Shown: one piece after another, positions 45,551 to 57,190 of the stretch
How the letters are laid out: each line of letters starts with the position of its first letter
Position numbering within the stretch: position 1 is the first letter of the stretch
Source: Vitellaria paradoxa
Taxonomy: Eukaryota; Streptophyta; Magnoliopsida; Ericales; Sapotaceae
Assembly (NCBI GenBank): GCA_019916065.1
Contig: CM034236.1
Coordinates: forward strand, 24,748,358 to 24,812,357
Direction: 5' to 3'
DNA: 64,000 nucleotides
The notes under the pieces: model-generated
Database searches by the model: none
Told to the model about the DNA's origin: nothing
Seen by the model: only the letters and a program-made list of their open reading frames with translations
Translations under genes and position numbers: made by a program

Positions 45551-46950
45551 ATGCCGCCACGTGAGATGGGAGTTAGAGGCCGAGGTTGAGGAAATGGTCG
45601 AGGTCGAGGTAGGGATAGAAGAAGGGAACGTACGCCTATTTAGCAAGAACAGGAAACACATCAAAGTGCAGTGGCTGAGGCACCGCCTATTGCACAACAA
45701 GATGACTTAAGAGATGAGAAGGTGTAATCAAGGGCACCAGAGGTTCAACAACTAGCAACTATGGATGCTGGAGCAGTATTACAGCAACTGGTGGCAACTA
45801 TGGCTGCCATAACAGGAGGGGCTCGAGTTGGACCCCAATCATAAACGCAGATAGGCCCAACCGCTTTGGAGAAATTCAAGAGGATGAAACCCCAAACGTA
45901 TGATGGTATGGCTGACACTGATGTGGCAGAACAATTCTTGGAGGAATGTGAGAAGATACTAGTTGTAATGGAGATTACTGATCCTTCTACTCGTATTATG
46001 TTGACTGCATTTCAACTAGTGGGAAGGGCGTCAGCTTGGTGGTCTAGTTTAAAGGACACAGGAGGATCAGCGGATCTTACTTGGGAAATGTTCAAGGAGA
46101 AGTTCAGGGATCACTTCTTCCCTCAATCTTTAAGGGATGCTAAGAGGGAGGAATTTGCTGGGTTGATACAAGGGACTATGTCAGTGTTGGAGTATGAGAG
46201 GAAACTCTCAGACTTATCAAAGTATGCACCTGAGTTGGTCTCTACTACTCATTTGAAATGCAGGAGATTTGAAAGGGGATTGAGACCAACTCTAAGGAAC
46301 AAGATGATGATGTTGGGACTAGAACATTATGAGACTTTGGTAAATCGAGCCATGACAGTGGAAAGGGACTTAAATGCGACCAAAGTCATTTATGAAAGTC
46401 AGTGAGCCAAGACCGTGAGAACTCTGCAAGAAGGAGTTAGCAGAAAAAGAATTAAGGGCGATTCACCAGCTCCACAGGCCCAAATGTCTTATCAATGAAG
46501 TACTACACCCACACCCATGGAAAGATCAAGGGGGACCTTTCAAAGGCAAATTGTATGTTGTAATTGCAGACAGGAAGGCCACAAAAGTACAGAGTGTCCC
46601 AGGAGTAAGAAACAAGTTGAATCAACAGGACCAACGAGGAATAATCAAGTTGGAGTGAACATGGCGTGCTATGGATGTGGAGAGATGGGGCATATTCAAA
46701 GATTTTTCCCTCAAAATCAGCGAGGCATCGGAGGAAGGATGGCATAACCTGGACAGTGGATACAGGGAGCCCACCCATCGACCTCCCAGTCGGTACAATA
46801 GCAGTACCAATAGAGGAGTGTACCACAAAGGATGATGCAAGCTGGAACATCACAACAGTTGAGGGTGAACCCGCAGGGACAAAGGTTTGGTCAACCACAA
46901 AATATTCAGCCACAGGGCAGAGTGTTTACAGTGACACGGCAGGAGGCGCC
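45551..46950 (+). pseudogene. gag: Tekay gag (capsid and nucleocapsid)
   Basis: It starts MPPREMGVRGRG, the usual Tekay Gag opening, then an Arg/Gly-rich stretch. The capsid core has RMKPQTYDGMADTDVAEQFL, WWSSLKDTGG, MFKEKFRDHFFP and VLEYERKLSDLSKYAPEL. One good zinc knuckle is CCNCRQEGHKSTEC. The second, CYGCGEMGHIQRFF, has lost its last Cys. Stops at 45587 (TGA), 45641 (TAG), 45727 (TAA) and 45842 (TAA), and later ones near 46404, 46496 and 46748, all read as CGA, CAG or CAA with a C-to-T change. The frame is otherwise continuous into protease. Confidence 0.93.
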
Positions 46951-47398
46951 AGCTGAGCCTATGGTGACAAGAGGTATTTTTCGTGTCTATTCATCAAATG
47001 CCATTATACTCTTAGACACAGGAGCATCCCATTCATTTGTCGCCGTATCATTTGTATATGCCCTAGGATTAGATGTTAGCCCCTTGGAATTATTTTTGTG
47101 TGTTGAGACCCCTATAGCAGGATTTTCTTCTTTGACTCAAATGTGTAAGGGGTGTGAATTAAGGGTAACCGATGCTTTTGATGGGCGAGAGTTCGTCTCA
47201 ACTTTCGACTTAATTGTATTGGAGATGAGGGGTTTTGATATCATACTTGGAATGGATTGGCTTATGTCCTATCAAGCTATGATTGACTGTAATAAGCGTA
47301 AGGTGACTTTAACTACGCCAGAGGGGGATCAAATTCACTTCTTTACAAACCAATGCGAAAATAAAAGAAGTGTCGCTCCTAAAAAGTCAGAGAAATGA
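46951..47398 (+). pseudogene. pol: Tekay aspartic protease
   Basis: Same frame as gag. The active site LLDTGASHSFV is intact near 47013, followed by the FDLIVLEMRGFDIILGMDWL segment that marks the C-terminal flap of retropepsins. After this the frame ends (SEK then TGA at 47396), and pol continues one frame over from about 47370. Confidence 0.93.
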
Positions 47399-49034
47399 TG
47401 AATTGTGTAGTCTATTTGCTTGCATAGTTATAGAAGAAGAAGACGGGGAACAGAGACTTGAATTGCCTAAAGTTGTGAATGAATTTCCTGAGGTGTTTCT
47501 TGAAGAGATACTTGGGTTACCACCTGAGAGGGAAGTAGAGTTTTGCATTGATTTGGTTCCAGGCACCGAACCCATTTCCATTCCACCCTATAGGTTGGTA
47601 CCGACAGAGTTAGCAGAATTGAAGACGCAGGTGGAGGAATTGTTGGCCAAGGGATTCATCCGGCCAAGTACTTCACCTTGGGGTGCACCGGCATTATTTG
47701 CAGCAAAGAAAGATGGGACTTTGAGAATGTGTATTGATTATAGGAAATTGAACAAGGTGACTATCAAGAATAGATACCCGCTACTAAGAATCGATGATTT
47801 ATTTGATCAGTTGAAGGGATCATTGGTGTTTTCGAAGATTGATCTACGATCTGGGTACCATCAAGTGAGGATAAGAGAAGAAGACATTCCAAAGATGGCA
47901 TTCAGGATTCGGTATGGTCATTATGAGTTTCTGGTTATGCCTTTTGGTTTGACAAATGCACTGGCAGTCTTTATGGACTTAATGAATTGAGTCTTTAAAG
48001 ATTACTTGGATGAGTTTGTGGTGGTATTAGTAGATGATGTCTTGGTGTATTCTAAGTCAGAAGAGGAATATGAACGACATTTGAGGCTTGTACTACAAAG
48101 GTTAAAGGATCATCAATTATTTGCCAAGTTGGGCAAATGTGAATTTTGGCTTAGAAAGGTTAAATTTCTGGGACATGTTGTCTCAGAGGAAGGAGTAGTA
48201 GTGGACCCATCCAAAATTGAAGTTGTCCTGGAATGGTCTCAACCAAAATCCGTATTTGAGATCCACAGTTTCCTCGGGTTGGCAGGATACTACCGAAGAT
48301 TTGTCTCGAATTTTTCTAGATTAGCAGCCCCGCTAACTAGATTAACCCAAAAGGGGATCAAATTTGAATGGAGTGATGCATGTGAAAGATCATTTCAAGA
48401 GATAAAAAGAAGATTGACTACTGCACCAGTATTAGTCATCCCAGAGAGGGGAGTCAGTTACTTGGTGTATTATGATGCATCACGGGAAGGACTTGGGTGT
48501 GTTCTTATGCAGAATGGGCGAGTGGTTGCTTATGTTTCAAGACAGTTGAAAAATCATGAAAAGAATTATCCAGTACATGATTTGGAGCTAGCAGCAGTCA
48601 TTTTTGCCTTAAAGAGTTAGAGACATTACTTCTATGGTGAGAAATTTGACGTATTCTCAGACCACAAAAGTTTGAAGTACATTTTTACTCAGAGAGACCT
48701 GAATTTGAGGCAATGGTGGTAGATGGAATATATGGAGGACTATGAATTTGAATTACATTATCATCCAAGCAAAGCTAATGTGGTCGCAGATGCCTTGAGC
48801 AGGAAGAGTAGAAGAACCATGGCTTGTATAGCAGCTAAAGAATGGGAAATGAGGAGGATATTAAATGAGTTTGATTTGGAACTTAAAGAGGGAGAAGAAC
48901 AAGGGATGTTGTATATTGTTGTCACCCAGCCAGCTTTAATTAATAGAGTAACTGAGGCTCAGAAGTTAGATGAAAAAACTAATGATATTTGTACTAAGAT
49001 AAGGAGGCAAGGGATATTCCAAGCTGGACAGTAG
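47370..49034 (+). pseudogene. pol: Tekay reverse transcriptase and RNase H
   Basis: RT has [60 protein letters not shown] and the active site [12 protein letters not shown] (about 48030). A TGA at 47988, former CGA, splits the palm. RNase H starts near 48460 with [18 protein letters not shown] and continues through [21 protein letters not shown] at 48618, probably former TGG, is next, then [20 protein letters not shown] and KANVVADALSRKS. Two close stops precede the last part. Residues needed for catalysis are mostly present; the stops are what inactivate it. Confidence 0.95.
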
Positions 49035-50155
49035 GTGATGATGGAGTGGTCAGGTATCAAGGGAGAATCTTTGTGGCCTCCTTAGTTAGAGAGGAAGTTT
49101 TGAGGGATTTTCATCATTCCAGGCTAGCAGTGCATCCGGGGGGTACAAAAATGGATCATGACTTAAATAGGCAGTTTTATTGGGCAGGAATGAATGGAGT
49201 TTATTAGCAAGTGTCTAATTTGTTAGTAGGCGAAGGTAGAGCATCAAAGACCAGCTGGATTGTTACAGCCTTTGCCAATATCCAAGTGGAAGTGGGAAAA
49301 TGTGACCATGGATTTCGTGTCAGGGTTGCCGAGGACAAAAGAGGTTGTGATCCCATATGGGTGATTGTTGATCGATTGACCAAGTCGGCTCATTTCTTGT
49401 AAATGTGAATGACGGGTTCACTGGACTCTTTGGCCTAATTATACATTCGGGAAATTGTGAGGCTGCATGGGACGTCAATGTCTATTGTCTCAGATCGGGA
49501 CTCTCGTTTCGTTTCTCAATTCTGGCAGAGTTTTCAAATAGCCATGGGGGTAGAGTTGTGTTTCAGTACGGATTATCATTCCCAAACTAATGGACAGTCA
49601 GAACGAACAATTTAGATTTTAGAAGACATGCTTCGAGCTTGTGTGTTGGATTTTAAAGGTAGTTGGGAGGATCATTTGCCACTGGTGGAGTTCGCTTATA
49701 ATAACAGTTACCAGGCTAGCATTGAAATGGAACCATTTGAGGCACTGTATGGAAGACCGTGTAGATCCCCAGTGTGTTGGACACAAGTTGGAGAAGCGGC
49801 CATGATTGGGCCAGAGTTAGTTCAGGAAACTAATAAGAAGATCAAGGTAATTAGGCAAAGACTGGAGACAGCACGTAATCACCAAAAGAGTTATGCAGAT
49901 CAAAGAAGTAGACCCTTGGAGTTTCAGGTGGGGGATCACGTATTCCTAAAAGTGTTGCCACGGAAGGGACAATACAGATTTAGCAAGCGAGGGAAGTTAT
50001 CTCCTAGATACATTGGCCCATTTGAAATACTAGCACGAGTTGGAGAGGTTGCTTACCGGTTGGCATCGTCACCCCAAATGTCGGGAGTGCACGAAGTCTT
50101 TCATGTCTCTATGTTGCATAAGTACATTCCAGACCCTACCCATGTGCTGAATTAG
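49035..50155 (+). pseudogene. pol: Tekay integrase
   Basis: The zinc finger is damaged: the HH part is readable (FHHSRLAVHPGG near 49108), but the CxxC part is lost in frame changes near 49210. The catalytic core shows the first Asp in MDFVSGLP (frame-shifted, about 49307), then VDRLTKSAHFL. The second Asp is in a SDRDSRF segment (about 49487), and the Glu is in NGQSERT (about 49600). The C-terminal part from 49628 is open and well kept: FAYNNSYQASI, YGRPCRSP, KSYADQRSRPLEFQVGDHVFLKV and LSPRYIGPFEIL. It ends at a TAG at 50153. Confidence 0.92.
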
Positions 50156-50346
50156 ACTGAATTGGAAATAGACTCAGATGTAAAGTACGAAGTACAACCG
50201 GTTCGAATTTTGGATGCTCGAGACCAAGTGCTATGGGGTAAAACAATTCCTTTGGTTCGAGTGTTATGGAAACATCATGGAGTGGAAGAATCAACTTGGG
50301 AACGTGAGCTTGAGATGCAGGAACGTTATTCACATTTGTTTTCTTA
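50156..50346 (+). pseudogene. pol: Chromodomain at integrase C-terminus
   Basis: In frame with the integrase after the TAG at 50153. It shows the Tekay-type module with VQPVRILDARDQVLW, IPLVRVLWKHHG and EESTWERELEMQERY. Chromodomains of this type are thought to steer integration toward heterochromatin. The final stop is at 50345. Confidence 0.85.
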
Positions 50347-50386
50347 AAGTTTTATTATGTACTAAATTTCGAGAATGAAATTTTTT

Positions 50387-50398
50387 GAAGGGGGAGAA
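50387..50398 (+). promoter_or_regulatory. Tekay polypurine tract
   Basis: GAAGGGGGAGAA immediately before the 3' LTR TG. Confidence 0.9.
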
Positions 50399-52936
50399 TG
50401 TAATATCCCGAATTTTCATGTTAATATAATTTGATGGTTTTAACATGTTTTGGGAATGTTAGTATGTTAATTAAGTAATATTAGTCATTAAAGATGACTT
50501 AGGGGTGTGAATTTTGGAAGAAATTGGCAAAATAACTCAAAAGCCAACATTTTGACTCGGGAGCATGCTGAGGGGCGCCCATGGCTCTAGGACAGGCACC
50601 CGTGGTCCATGAGGGGCGCCGCACTTGTACAAACGGTCAATAGTAGGGTGTCCTCTGCATTTTCCAACCGAGCCTTACCCTATTAACACCTATACCTAGC
50701 TAGGGGTGAGGGGAGATCTGAGAATCACTGTTTGGAGGTTTAAAATATTGTTGATATATATATATTTGGTTGATTTGATACAAGAGAGAGAGAGAGAGAG
50801 GTTGCTTGGAAGAGGGAGAATTAGGTGGAGAAGCAAAAGAAGAACAAAGAAGAGCAAAGGAGAAGAAGAAGATCGCCGGGTAGAGATTTAAAGGTAGGAT
50901 CTTCCACCCTTCATGAAATCCAAATTCCTTTTGCAAGATTGTAATTAGGACCTTAAGAAACCTTCGTATGTAATTTATTTGTAGTTTGGATCAAGGAGGG
51001 AGGAGATTGAGTCCATCAAAGTTTGAGAATTTGGAAGCTCAAGACACCCTCTTGTTGATCTATCTTCTTACCACTTGAGGTAGGGATTTTTAGTCTCATT
51101 TTTGCATATATGAGATGTAATTGATCTAGTAAATACTTCTATGAAATTTATTTAAGATTTGAAAATCGTGGAGGTGGAATTTGTGTGGATGAATGGATGT
51201 GTATATGTATATGTCTAGGTTGAATCATGATTTTTGTATGGAAGAAATGGATGGATAAAAATTGGTTTTGATGGACTTTTTAGAGTCTTCTAGGTCCTAG
51301 ACAACCTAAGAAAATGAGATATTAGGTTAGAGATTGGATTCGGTAAAGTTTGGAACCTAAAAACATGACTTAGAGCTTGAACTGAAACAGAGTAACATTC
51401 TGGATAACAGAGGGGTGCCCGTGAACTTATGTGGGGCGCCCACCAAGACTAGGTCACTGTTCCTGACTTTGCTTAGTTAGACCTCCTACCTTAGACTTAT
51501 GAAAGTGTTGGTAATTTATTTTTATATGAAACTTTTAATTGATTGATTACATGGATTTTAGGAGGGAAATGAGCTTTTAAAGTGATTAAGGTGTGTTTAA
51601 CCTAAGCTTATAGGATTTAACTTGAAAAGGGCAAGTGAAAGTCACCTTGAATTGCATGACTTGAAAGGTTACTTTGAGGTATGAGTCTTAATCAAATAGA
51701 ATTGTGAATATGCCTTGTTGTAAACTTAATGTTGAAGTATATGAACTTGTAATTGATTAAGTGAAATGTGACTTGACAAAAAGGAAACTCATGTTCATAG
51801 TATTGAAAATTGTTGAATGTTTAATGATGTTTGATCAACGTTGTTATGTGATGAATCATAGGATAAACCGACATGTGGAAATGTGTGCTGGGAAAATATA
51901 TGAGGTTGAATGTGAACCTATGAATGATGAAATGTTATGTGATGAATTATTGGTTGTGTATGCTAGAGGCCGTGGTGGGTGCGGAAATAAGAAGGGTTTA
52001 GAGAGTACCCTTAGGTTAAGAGTCCCAGAACCTGCGCAGGGTTTGGTGTCAATGCCAGTGGGTTAGTAGCCCACAACATTGTGTGTGTTTTGGCTCCTCG
52101 TGGCCCTGGACGGCAATCCTAAACGACGACATCAATTTATCATTTTCGTTGGGTATTGGCCCATAAAAGATGATAGTGTGTATGCACCCATCCCCCGATG
52201 ATTTGTTTGGTTGTGGGTGTGCTATGTGATGATGAATGGAAGATGATGTGAATACGTTTACTTGCTTGAATATTATTCAAATGATAAAGTGGCGTTGAAT
52301 TTTGAATGGAATTGGAGTTTGAATTGCAATACATAAGCATTAACCAAAATTTAAATTCTTAAACTTTGGCATTGTTGTATAAGTATATATTTCTGCTTAT
52401 TTTGGCATGGCTATGTTAATGAAATGTCATGACTCTAGAAAATGTTAAAATGGCTAACCTTACTTGAGAGGCATTGCATGGTTAGATTGCATACCATATA
52501 TGTTTGCTTGAGACATCGTGGGCACAAGTGGACCCGTGCTCACGTCCCTACAGATTTTGATGCAGGTACAGGCAATAACAATCAGGTGTGCTAATGGGGT
52601 TGGACTAGGAGGTTATGCATGAGCCCAACTAAGCTTAGCAAAGCTCTTGGTCATCTAATTTAAATATCTTTTTGGAATTTTAATATTGTGCACTTTTAAA
52701 CTTTTTTCTTTTTTAATTTGGTTGTAATGACGTTAAGGTCTAAGTTATGTAATTTGGGAATGGTGTATGGAGTATGTGACCTGGCATTAGTCAAGATTAA
52801 ACTTATGTTATTCTATTTTATGTCTCGGGCTCACTAGCTTACGTTGCGTTGCTCTGAACATGGGGATTGGTTATGCTAGTGCATGTTGTGTGTGTTTATC
52901 ACTCACCCCTTGGGTCACGAGATTCAGGGCATGACA
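50399..52936 (+). mobile_element. 3' LTR of Tekay element (2538 bp)
   Basis: Collinear with the 5' LTR; starts TGTAATATCCC, ends GGGCATGACA. It has one fewer 41-bp GGCGCCC unit at 51412-51445. Confidence 0.95.
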
Positions 52937-52941
52937 TTTGG
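52937..52941. repeat. TSD of Tekay element, right copy
   Basis: TTTGG, identical to 41934-41938; the copia gag frame resumes here. Confidence 0.92.
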
Positions 52942-53450
52942 GGGATCAAAGTCGTGCAACTAGGTAGACTATAATGAAAGAACTAATGAACACATGTATA
53001 GCTGAGGGAACTCCTGTGAGGGATCATGCTCTAAAGATGATTAGTCTTCTGAATGAACTAGAGATCCTTGGAGTTGAGATGGATAGGAAAACCCCAATTG
53101 ATATTAGTCTCCAGTCTCTACCTAATTCTTTTAAGTAGTTTTGCCTAAATTGTTCCATGAACAAGGTGGATTTTAAGCTGACAGAGCTACTTGAAGAACT
53201 TTAAGCAGTAAAGAGTTTTATCAAGAAGGCAATAGTTGCTATGGTTACTGAAAAAGGTTATTCTTCAGAGCCTCATACTAAGAAGAAGAAAAAGGTTCAG
53301 AAGTAAAAATAGCAACAACCCTAACTAGCCAGTAGAGAAATAAAAGAGAAGGGCAAGTGCTTTGTCTACAAAGAGCCAGGTCATTAGAAGCAACAATGTC
53401 CAGTTTGGCTTGCCAGGAAACAAGCTAGAGGTATATCTCATTCACTTGTA
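52942..53450 (+). pseudogene. gag: Copia gag, C-terminal fragment with damaged zinc knuckle
   Basis: Continues gag with LLNELEILGVEMDRKTPIDI, LQSLPNSFK, NKVDFKLTELLEEL and a Lys-rich stretch. The knuckle near 53355 reads CFVYKEPGH, then a stop, then KQQC: its second Cys is now Tyr and a stop falls after the His. Several other stops are present. Confidence 0.85.
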
Positions 53451-54706
53451 GTTGAAATTTTTTTAGTGGTCTTATCTACTAACAGCTAGTGTGTAGATAT
53501 GGAAGCCACTAATTATGTTTGCAATTCTTTACGGGGGTTCCAGTAAACATGGCAGCTAAGTGATGGAGAGATTTACATATTACTAGGAGATGGCATAAGA
53601 GTGTCAATAGTTACAGTGAGAGAGGTTTGTTTTTCTTTTAGTAGAGATAGGATTTTAATATTAAAAGACTGTCTTTATGTACCTTCAATTAGAAGGAATT
53701 TAATTTCAGTTTTTAAGTTAATTGATGATGGATATCAATTTTTTTTAATGACTCTATTGTTATTAAGAAAAATAAACATTATATCTGTTCTAATACATTG
53801 GTGGATGGTCTTAACATTATTAATCCTGTTTCTCCCATAGTGCAACTAAATGAATTGAATAACACTAATAGCCCTATAAGAGAATGGACCCTTCTGAAAT
53901 GAACCAAACGTATCCTTGGCACTTACACTTAGGTCATATAAATCTTAAACGAATTTCAAGACTGGTTCAAGATGGACCATTAGGTTCATTGGAAGTAGAG
54001 GCACCACTAGTCTATGAATCTTGCTTAAAAGAAAAAATGAACGAGTGACCCTTCTCGGCCGAAGGCAATAGAGCTAAGAAGCTATTGGAATTGGTTTACT
54101 CTAATTTGTGTGGCCCAATAAACATCCAGGCTAGAGGTGGCCTTGAATATTTTGTCACTTTTATTGATAATTACTCAAAGTATGGATACATTTATCTGAT
54201 GTGCCATAAGTCTAAATGCTTTAAGAAATTCAGAGTGTTTAAGGCAAAAATGGAGATCTGTCACAGTAAAATTATCAAGACACTACGTTCTGATAGTGCT
54301 GGTGAGTGCATCTTAGGAGAGTTTACGGATTACTTATCAGATGCTGGGATTGAATCCCATTTGTTTGCACCTTGTATGCCACAATAGAATGGTGTAGCAG
54401 AAAGAAAGAATAGGACTCTCATGGATGTGGTTAGATCTATGATGAGTTATTTAAACTTACTTATTTCATTTTAGGGATATGCATTGGAGACGGCTAAATA
54501 CATTCTGAACTTGGTACCATCTAAATCAGTACCTATGACACTTACAGAATTGTGGACTAGTTGCAAACCTAGTCTAAGACATGTTCAGGTTTGGGGTTGT
54601 CCAGCACATGTGCTAAAAGGGAAAGCAGATAAGTTGGAATCAAGGATAGATATGTGCTTCTCCATTAGATATCTAAGGGGAATGAAAGGTAGTTTGTTTT
54701 ATTGAC
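53451..54706 (+). pseudogene. pol: Copia protease remnant and integrase
   Basis: The protease C-terminal part is visible near 53630-53730 (LKDCLYVPSIRRNLISV), the usual boundary before integrase. No clear active-site DSGA remains. Integrase from 54085 has YSNLCGPINIQARGG, then FVTFIDNYSKYGYIYLM with the first Asp, TLRSDSAGECILGEF with the second, and NGVAERKNRTLMDVVRSMM with the Glu. The TAELW-like segment and WGCPAHVL follow. Stops at 54385 and near 54474 break the frame. Copia order (integrase before RT) is respected. Confidence 0.85.
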
Positions 54707-55199
54707 CTAGGGATCAGAATGTTAGTATTAGCACCAATGCCCGATTCTTGGAAGAGGACTACATTATGGACTAGAAACCTAGAAGTAAAATTGTTCTAAA
54801 AGAGTTGAGAGGTAATGAAACTAGATAAGCTCCTTCAGTACCAATAGTAAAGAAAGAAACACCACAAGAAATTGAGTTCTTTAACTTCCCATTACCTTGT
54901 CATAGTGGGAGGAGTATTGTGACTCAGGTTGACCCTGAATGGGTATGTACGGATACCATTGATGCACCAGTTTCATAACCAATGCAAGTTGATGGTGCAC
55001 AGGGATTAGAGTCAGTAAAGCGTATCACTACTAGTACACAGTCAAAAGTTGTGCCTCGTTATAGTGGGAGGAGTTGTATACCAACCTAGTCGGTATATGT
55101 TCCTTGGAGAGTCATATGATAAAATTTTTGATGAATTGGATACTGAATCCAATAACTACAATGAAGTATTTTGGGATAAAGACACAAATCTTTGGCAAA
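54707..55199 (+). other. Copia integrase-RT linker
   Basis: A degenerate linker. The phrase CGTTATAGTGGGAGGAGT (55059-55076) partly repeats TGTCATAGTGGGAGGAGT (54898-54915), so part of the linker looks internally duplicated. No open frame longer than 60 codons. Confidence 0.5.
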
Positions 55200-55700
55200 A
55201 GGCTAGCCTTGTTGTGAAAGGTTTTACTTAAAAAGAAGGCATCAACTATGAGGAATTTTTTTTTTTACCAATAGCTGTGCTTAAGTCTATCTAGATTCTC
55301 TTCTCCATTGTAGCTCATTTTGATTACGAAATTTGGAAAATTGATGTCAAGACTACTTTCCTTAATAGAAGTTTTGACAGTGTATCTATATGATGTAATC
55401 AGATGGTTATATCTCAAAAGGCTAAGAGCACTTAGTGTGCAAGCTTAAGAGATTTGTTTATAGGCTTAAGTACGCATCTAGATCTTGGAATACTCATTTT
55501 GATCAAGCTATTAAATCTTATGGTTTTTATCAAAGCCCTAATGAGTCTTATGTGTACAAGAAACGTGCTGGAAATGCTTTGGTAGTCTTGGTACTTTATG
55601 TGGATGACATCTTACTCATTGGAAATGATGTGGGAGAGTTATCTTCGGTTTTCCAGATAGTTCGATATAAATAATTTGGGAAAAGCAAGTCACATTATAA
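55200..55700 (+). pseudogene. pol: Copia reverse transcriptase remnant
   Basis: Fragments in order: ASLVVKGFT, GINYEEF, IDVKTTFLN (with Asp of motif A, normally VKTAFLNG), then CKLKRFVYRLKYASRSWN and the active site LVLYVDDILLIGND (about 55590). Between 55370 and 55440 the frame is lost. Standard plant Ty1/copia RT otherwise. Confidence 0.88.
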
Positions 55701-55732
55701 GGATCAAGCTTTTGCAAGATCGTAAGTAAAGG

Positions 55733-56590
55733 ATGATATGCTTATCTCAAGCCACTTATATCAATATTACTCTCACCCAGTTTAGCGCGTATAATTCTAA
55801 GAAGGGGTTTCTCACTTTTAAGCATGGAATTTCTCTATCTAAGGATCAGTGTCCTAAGACAACTGATGAGATAGAGAGCATGAAGGCAATTCCTTATGCA
55901 TCTGTAGTAGAAAGTCTTATGTTTGCTATGCTTTATACTAGACCTAACATCTGTTTTGTCGTTGTCATGGTTAGCAAATTTCATTCTAACCCGAGGTGAA
56001 AGCGTTGGACAGCAATAAAAAAAATATAATCAAATAGCTAGAAAAGACTAAAGATTATATGTTGGTTTACCAAATAGATAGTCTTGTACCCATAGGATAC
56101 ATGGATTCAAACTTCCAGCCAAATAATGACTCTAGGAAATATACCTTAGGATATGTTTTCACGCTGGGCAATGGAGCCATTAGTTAGAGGAGTGTGAAGC
56201 AAACTTGTGTTGTTGATTCCACTATAAAGGACGGGTATGCATGTGGCTGCTTTTTTGGCTGCAAAGATGTTGTTTGGCTTAAGAGTTTTCTTTTGGATCT
56301 TGGTGTGGTAGCTTCACTGCAATTACCTATTACAGTTTATTGTGATAATAGTGAGGTAGTTGCTAATTCAAAGGAATAAAGGAACTATAAGAAAGATAAA
56401 CACATTGAGCATTAGTATCACCTGATATAAGACATTGTGTAGAGAGTTGAAGTGCTAGTGACCAAGATTGCATCAAAGGACAACATCTAAAGACAACATG
56501 ATGGACCCTTCTACAAAGAGTTTACCTTCTAAAGTTTTTGGTAGACATATAGATGGCATGGGAGACAAATGTATCCCAGCATGGCTTTAA
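55733..56590 (+). pseudogene. pol: Copia RNase H, first copy of the C-terminus
   Basis: Includes CLSQATYIN, GISLSKDQCPKT, IPYASVVESLMFAMLYTRPNI, then KQTCVVDSTIKDGYA and VYCDNSEVVANSKE. The following KHIEH and a decayed tail ending near 56590 (YLPSKVF-like) complete the domain. A second, separate copy of this tail is found at 56990-57170. Confidence 0.85.
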
Positions 56591-56985
56591 CTCTAAGTGG
56601 ACAATTGATAGCGATATAGACTAAAAGATATGCTTTCTGTTATTTGCATTTCTATTTCATTTTAATGAGTATTATTTTTGAGCAATGAATGCCATTTATT
56701 ATATTTGTGCATGTGTCTAGTATTTACAAAGAGTAATTGATCAGTGTGTAAAGTACGGTTTACACACAAAAGACTAGATCTTTGGTTTTTTTTGGAATAC
56801 AAGTTTATTATTCATAGTTTTAGATGGAACTAGACACACCATCAGTAGAACTGTAGCACACATTTTAGTTGGTCTGTTTTGACTACGGGGACTAGTTTAG
56901 CTCCAACTATTTATGCTAGTACGTTTTGTGTTTATTAAACTAGACCTAGTTAAGGTAGCTTAATCCAAGGAACCAAGAAACCATA
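56591..56985 (+). other. Non-coding spacer between two RNase H tails
   Basis: AT-rich with no ORF; resembles a 3' untranslated or leader region. I cannot assign it. Confidence 0.35.
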
Positions 56986-56989
56986 AGGG

Positions 56990-57175
56990 TAGGAAGCATA
57001 TTTGAGAGGAAATATCATTTGGTCAAAGACATTATTCACAAAGGTGACATTGTTGTCGCAAAATATTACATCAATGGTTAACTTAGCTAATCCCTTTACC
57101 AAGGCTCTGCCTACAAAGGTTTCTAATTCGCATGTTGATAGGATGGGAGTAAGATGTAATAGGTCAATGACTTAA
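56990..57175 (+). pseudogene. Second copia RNase H C-terminus
   Basis: Codons around 57000-57170, with one or two frame changes, give YHLVKDIIHKGDIVVAKYYI, then LANPFTKALPTKVSNSHVDR-like sequence. These are the conserved last residues of copia RNase H, already present near 56400-56560. The duplication suggests recombination between two copia copies. Confidence 0.6.
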
Positions 57176-57177
57176 GT

Positions 57178-57190
57178 GCTAGTGGGAGTT
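57178..57190 (+). promoter_or_regulatory. Copia polypurine tract
   Basis: GCTAGTGGGAGTT just before TGTTAAGATG; AGTGGGAGATTG-like tracts commonly precede plant copia 3' LTRs. Confidence 0.6.

Larger units (their letters stand above)
41939..52936 (+). mobile_element. Full-length Tekay/Del chromovirus (Ty3/gypsy), 10,998 bp
   Basis: It has TG...CA LTRs of 2579 and 2538 bp, an exact 5-bp duplication, an initiator-Met-type PBS (44521), a polypurine tract (50387) and gag, protease, RT, RNase H, integrase and chromodomain in the canonical order. The long LTRs and the C-terminal chromodomain place it in the Tekay (Del) lineage. Between the PBS and gag it carries an extra ORF. All coding parts have stops or frameshifts, mostly C-to-T changes, so it is a dead copy. 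The first ~275 bp of the LTRs differ at roughly 17 positions. Confidence 0.95.

Noticed and set aside
47370..47398. Programmed frameshift between protease and RT in the Tekay element
   Set aside because: Tekay gag-pol is normally one frame and no clear slippery heptamer with a downstream structure is visible; a decay indel is more likely.
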